Part shown: positions 6,378-9,200 of the stretch, piece after piece
Numbering within the stretch: position 1 is the stretch's first letter
Layout of the letters: each line of letters starts with the position of its first letter
NCBI GenBank assembly: GCA_003140705.1
Contig: PLKU01000398.1
Location: forward strand, 1 to 9,200
Source of the DNA: Acidobacteriaceae bacterium
GTDB lineage: Bacteria > Acidobacteriota > Terriglobia > Terriglobales > Acidobacteriaceae
Length of the DNA stretch: 9,200 nucleotides
Direction: 5' to 3'
Notes under the pieces: generated by a model
What the model saw: only the letters and a program-made list of their open reading frames with translations
What the model was told of the DNA's origin: nothing
The model's database searches: none
Position numbers and translations under genes: made by a program

Positions 6378-7838
6378 ATGGCATCCAATTCTGCTTCTCT
6401 TCCCGCGGCGAAGAGCGTCACCAGTTTGCCCAAAGTCATCTTCGGTTCCTCGCTGGGAACGCTGATCGAGTGGTACGACTTTTACATCTTCGGCTCGCTC
6501 ACCACGGTGCTCGCCGTCAAGTTTTATCCGCCCGGCAATGACACGTTTGCTCTCATCGCTTATCTGGCGACGTTTGCCGTTGGCTTCCTGGTCCGGCCCT
6601 TTGGCGCGCTCTTCTTTGGCCGCATGGGCGACCTGATAGGGCGCAGAATCGCTTTCATCTTCACGCTGTCCATCATGGGCTTTGCCACGGCCTCGATCGG
6701 CCTGCTGCCGACCTACCAGACAGCTGGCTGGTTCTCGCCGATCATTCTCATCTTCATTCGCGTCCTGCAAGGATTGGCCCTGGGCGGCGAATACGGCGGA
6801 GCCGCGGTCTTTGTCGCCGAACACGTGCCCGACAACCGTCGCGGCTTCTACACGAGCTTTATTCAGATCACCGCGACGCTGGGACTGTTCATCTCACTCG
6901 CCGTGATTGTGGCTACACAACAGAGCATGAGCCCTGCTGCCTTCCAGGCATGGGGATGGCGATTGCCTTTCCTGCTGTCCATCGTGCTGGTTTCAATCTC
7001 TCTCTACATTCGGCTCAAGATGAAAGAGTCGCCCATCTTCGCCCAGATCAAGGGCGCAGGCATGAGCTCCACCAAGCCGCTCACCGACGCATTCACCAAG
7101 TGGCCCAACCTCAAGCGCGTGCTCATTTCCTTGGTAGGCGCCACCATGGGCCAGGGAGTGGTCTGGTACACAGGCCAGTTCTACGCCCTCTTCTACCTGC
7201 AAACGGTGCTCAAGGTGAATCCCAGGATGGCCAACATCCTGGTGGCCTTTGCCTTGTTGCTGGGCATGCCCTTCTTCACCGCCTTTGGCGCGTTGAGCGA
7301 TCGCATTGGCCGCAAGAAGCTGATGATGGCCGGCTTGCTGTTCGCGCTGCTCACCTACCTCCCCATCTACAAGGGCATGCAACAGGCGGCGGGCAACAAC
7401 GTTGTCGCGCTGAACTCGGTCAAGGACAAGATTACGGGCGCCATCAAGCTCACTCCGCTGACCATGGATGTGGCAACGGGCAAGCTGGTCCCGGCCAAGG
7501 AGGCGGTCAACGCCAACCAGCCGCTGCTGGTGTTCTACATCTGGATTCAGGTCTTGTTCGTCTGCATGACCTACGGGCCTATCGCCGCCTACCTGGTGGA
7601 GGTGTTCCCGGCCAAGGTGAGATACACCTCGGTGTCGCTGCCTTATCACCTGGGAAATGGCGTTTTTGGCGGTTTGCTGCCATTGATCGGGCTCGGGCTT
7701 TGCGCTTCCACCGGGAACATCTATGCAGGGCTGTACTATCCCATAGGGATCGCCTCCATCACCTTCATCTGCGGAGTCCTTCTGCTCAAGGAGACACACG
7801 GGACGCTGATCTGGAACGAGGCAGGAAAGAAGGCCTGA
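6378..7838 (+). CDS. MFS transporter, metabolite:H+ symporter (MHS)-like
   Basis: A 486-residue, 12-segment inner-membrane permease. [13 protein letters not shown] at 27-39 is the hallmark first segment of the MHS family (relatives of ProP, ShiA, KgtP). MFS motif A appears twice, [10 protein letters not shown] at 81-90 and [11 protein letters not shown] at 304-314, and [21 protein letters not shown] at 136-156 is the conserved segment 4/loop region. A long hydrophilic insertion of about 48 residues (334-381) falls between segments 9 and 10, which should place it in the periplasm. ATG is preceded by GAGAGG (6361-6366) at 11-nt spacing. The gap from galE (161 bp) holds small hairpins (6275-6289, 6309-6325) and no clear promoter. 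acs follows by 145 bp on the same strand, which suggests a carboxylate substrate such as acetate or a related acid; this is inference, as MHS members also carry osmolytes, shikimate, citrate and oxoglutarate. Confidence 0.9.
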   Translation: MASNSASLPAAKSVTSLPKVIFGSSLGTLIEWYDFYIFGSLTTVLAVKFYPPGNDTFALIAYLATFAVGFLVRPFGALFFGRMGDLIGRRIAFIFTLSIMGFATASIGLLPTYQTAGWFSPIILIFIRVLQGLALGGEYGGAAVFVAEHVPDNRRGFYTSFIQITATLGLFISLAVIVATQQSMSPAAFQAWGWRLPFLLSIVLVSISLYIRLKMKESPIFAQIKGAGMSSTKPLTDAFTKWPNLKRVLISLVGATMGQGVVWYTGQFYALFYLQTVLKVNPRMANILVAFALLLGMPFFTAFGALSDRIGRKKLMMAGLLFALLTYLPIYKGMQQAAGNNVVALNSVKDKITGAIKLTPLTMDVATGKLVPAKEAVNANQPLLVFYIWIQVLFVCMTYGPIAAYLVEVFPAKVRYTSVSLPYHLGNGVFGGLLPLIGLGLCASTGNIYAGLYYPIGIASITFICGVLLLKETHGTLIWNEAGKKA

Positions 7839-7983
7839 AGCGCCTGCTCGGCATCGGCCCGCTGGAAGGCCTTGCTCATTGTGTGCCTGTCGCTTTAAAG
7901 TGGCCCCACGCGGAATCTCTTCGCGAGCCCTCCGCCGGAGAGCCCGCGCTACACCAAGATATCTTCACCAGAAGGACGTTTTC

Positions 7984-9200
7984 ATGTCTTCCTTGCCCGT
8001 TCCCGCTGTTGTCAATCAGGACCTGGACTCAACGCTTCGTGAGCTTCGCGTCTTCCCGCCTCCTCCGGAGTTCAGCGCCAAGGCGCACATCAAGAGCCTT
8101 GAGGAGTACGAGTCCCTTTACAAGCAATCCATCGAAGATCCAGAGAGTTTTTGGGCCGGTGTTGCCAAAGATCTGCACTGGTTCAAGCCGTGGGACAAGG
8201 TGCTGGAGTGGAACGAGCCCTGGGCCAAATGGTTTGTGGGTGGCAAGCTCAACCTGAGCTACAACTGCGTCGATCGTCATGCGCTGGGAGCTCGCCGCGA
8301 CAAAACAGCGATCATCTGGGAGGGTGAGCCGGGCGAAGTGCGCCGCCTCACCTACGCAGAACTTCACGTCGAAGTGCAAAAGTTCGCCAACGTACTTAAG
8401 TCGCTGGGCGTCAAGAAAGGCGACCGTGTCGCCGTGTACATGGGCATGACGCCGGAGCTGGCTATTGCGCTGCTGGCGTGCGCGCGCATCGGAGCAGTCC
8501 ACTCGGTGATCTTTGGCGGGTTCGCGGCCAACGCGATTGCCGACCGTGTGAATGACTCGGAATGTGTGGCAATCCTCACCCAGGACACGAGCTTTCGGCG
8601 CGGCGGTGAGATCCAGCTGAAGCGGACCGTCGATGAAGCCATGGCCGTTTGCCCCACGGTGAAGCACGTAGTGGTCTACCGCCGGACCGGCAGCCCGATC
8701 AAGATGGTTGAGGGCCGCGACCACTGGTGGCACGATCTGGTTGCCGCCGCTGCGCCTGAGTGCCCCGCCGAGGAACTCGATTCAGAAGACCCGCTCTACG
8801 TTCTTTACACCTCGGGCACAACAGGGAAGCCGAAGGGTCTGGTCCACACCACAGGCGGCTATGCCGTGCAAACGTACCTCACCACCAAGTACGTCTTCGA
8901 CCTCAGTGACCAGGATATATACTGGTGCACCGCGGACATTGGCTGGGTGACAGGCCACTCCTATGTGGTCTATGGTCCGCTGCAGAACGGGGCCACCGTG
9001 CTGATGTATGAAGGCGCGCCCAACTTCCCGGAACCCGACCGGTTCTGGCGCATCATCGACCGCCACAAGGTCAACATCTTCTACACCGCCCCAACGGCCA
9101 TTCGCGCCTTCATGCGCTTCGGCGCGGAATGGCCGGGCAAGCATGCCATGAAGAGCCTCCGCCTGTTGGGAACGGTCGGCGAACCGATCAATCCCGAAGC
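7984..9200 (+). CDS. acs: Acetyl-CoA synthetase (AMP-forming), 5' part; runs off the window
   Basis: Acs activates acetate through acetyl-AMP to acetyl-CoA in the cytoplasm. The frame is open from ATG 7984 to the window end, 405 of roughly 650 codons. GAAGGA (7971-7976) at 7-nt spacing supports the start. Family features appear in order: ACS N-terminal region with a [10 protein letters not shown] segment; [31 protein letters not shown]; the ATP-binding loop [11 protein letters not shown] at 275-285; WVTGHSY with V322-T323; YTAPTAIR; and TVGEPINPE with V398. V322, T323 and V398 correspond by motif and by their 76-residue spacing to acetate-pocket residues V310, T311 and V386 of Salmonella Acs. 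The Trp that closes the pocket, and the C-terminal lysine that is acetylated in regulation, lie beyond the window. A related propionyl-CoA synthetase is less likely. It follows the MHS-type transporter by 145 bp on the same strand. Confidence 0.95.
   Translation, partial: MSSLPVPAVVNQDLDSTLRELRVFPPPPEFSAKAHIKSLEEYESLYKQSIEDPESFWAGVAKDLHWFKPWDKVLEWNEPWAKWFVGGKLNLSYNCVDRHALGARRDKTAIIWEGEPGEVRRLTYAELHVEVQKFANVLKSLGVKKGDRVAVYMGMTPELAIALLACARIGAVHSVIFGGFAANAIADRVNDSECVAILTQDTSFRRGGEIQLKRTVDEAMAVCPTVKHVVVYRRTGSPIKMVEGRDHWWHDLVAAAAPECPAEELDSEDPLYVLYTSGTTGKPKGLVHTTGGYAVQTYLTTKYVFDLSDQDIYWCTADIGWVTGHSYVVYGPLQNGATVLMYEGAPNFPEPDRFWRIIDRHKVNIFYTAPTAIRAFMRFGAEWPGKHAMKSLRLLGTVGEPINPE

Noticed and set aside
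6993..7799. 268-codon minus-strand open frame inside the transporter
   Set aside because: Antisense shadow of a complete 12-segment MFS protein; no family motif.
7872..7900. Possible sigma-70 promoter (ttgctc, 17 bp, ttaaag) before acs
   Set aside because: Both hexamers match the consensus at only about half of positions, which is expected by chance in an intergenic stretch.
7930..7940. ctccg-c-cggag palindrome before acs
   Set aside because: A one-base loop cannot form a hairpin, and there is no U-run; more likely a chance palindrome in GC-rich DNA.
6950..8257. 435-codon plus-strand open frame overlapping the transporter and the start of acs
   Set aside because: It runs out of frame through two well-supported genes, is rich in His/Gln/Arg/Gly, and has no ribosome site or motif.

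Overview
The window reads as a chromosomal segment of a moderately GC-rich Gram-negative bacterium. The most likely source is the Acidobacteriota (Terriglobia-like). This rests on the style of the TonB protein (N-terminal NFGLLPEPE segment followed by a Pro/Lys-rich linker) and on a periplasmic M48-type protein with a LolA-like front half. The assignment comes from recalled family patterns, not from a search. I saw no tRNA, rRNA, CRISPR array, insertion sequence or phage gene.

Layout. (1) Positions 1-830, plus strand: the C-terminal protease half of FtsH, ending at a strong hairpin (849-885) shared with the convergent gene beyond it. (2) Positions 970-4797, minus strand: three cell-envelope genes, in transcription order a TonB-type energy transducer, a secreted M48-like metallopeptidase homologue with a LolA-like N-terminal domain and a Pro/Ala/Gln tail, and a small outer-membrane beta-barrel protein. 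The gaps are about 100-115 bp, each holding an RNA-type hairpin, so a loosely spaced operon or separately tuned units are both possible. (3) Positions 4798-5214: a 417-bp divergent intergenic region with a structured segment just upstream of galE. (4) Positions 5215-9200, plus strand: galE (UDP-glucose 4-epimerase), an MFS transporter of the metabolite:H+ symporter type, and acs (acetyl-CoA synthetase), cut off by the window end after 405 codons.

How the genes fit together. The minus-strand block is envelope-directed: TonB spans the periplasm, the M48-like protein is exported, and the barrel sits in the outer membrane. The MFS transporter and acs suggest uptake and activation of a small carboxylate, though the substrate is not proven by sequence. 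galE supplies UDP-galactose for surface polysaccharide.

The most interesting item is the M48-like protein. The HExxH motif reads M393-E-L-A-H397, and the position normally held by the third zinc ligand (Glu of ExEAD) reads His432. Two of three metal ligands are therefore changed while the catalytic Glu is kept. This is either a pseudo-protease or a remodelled metal site. Otherwise the window is ordinary housekeeping and envelope content, and I did not find a convincing new multi-gene system.
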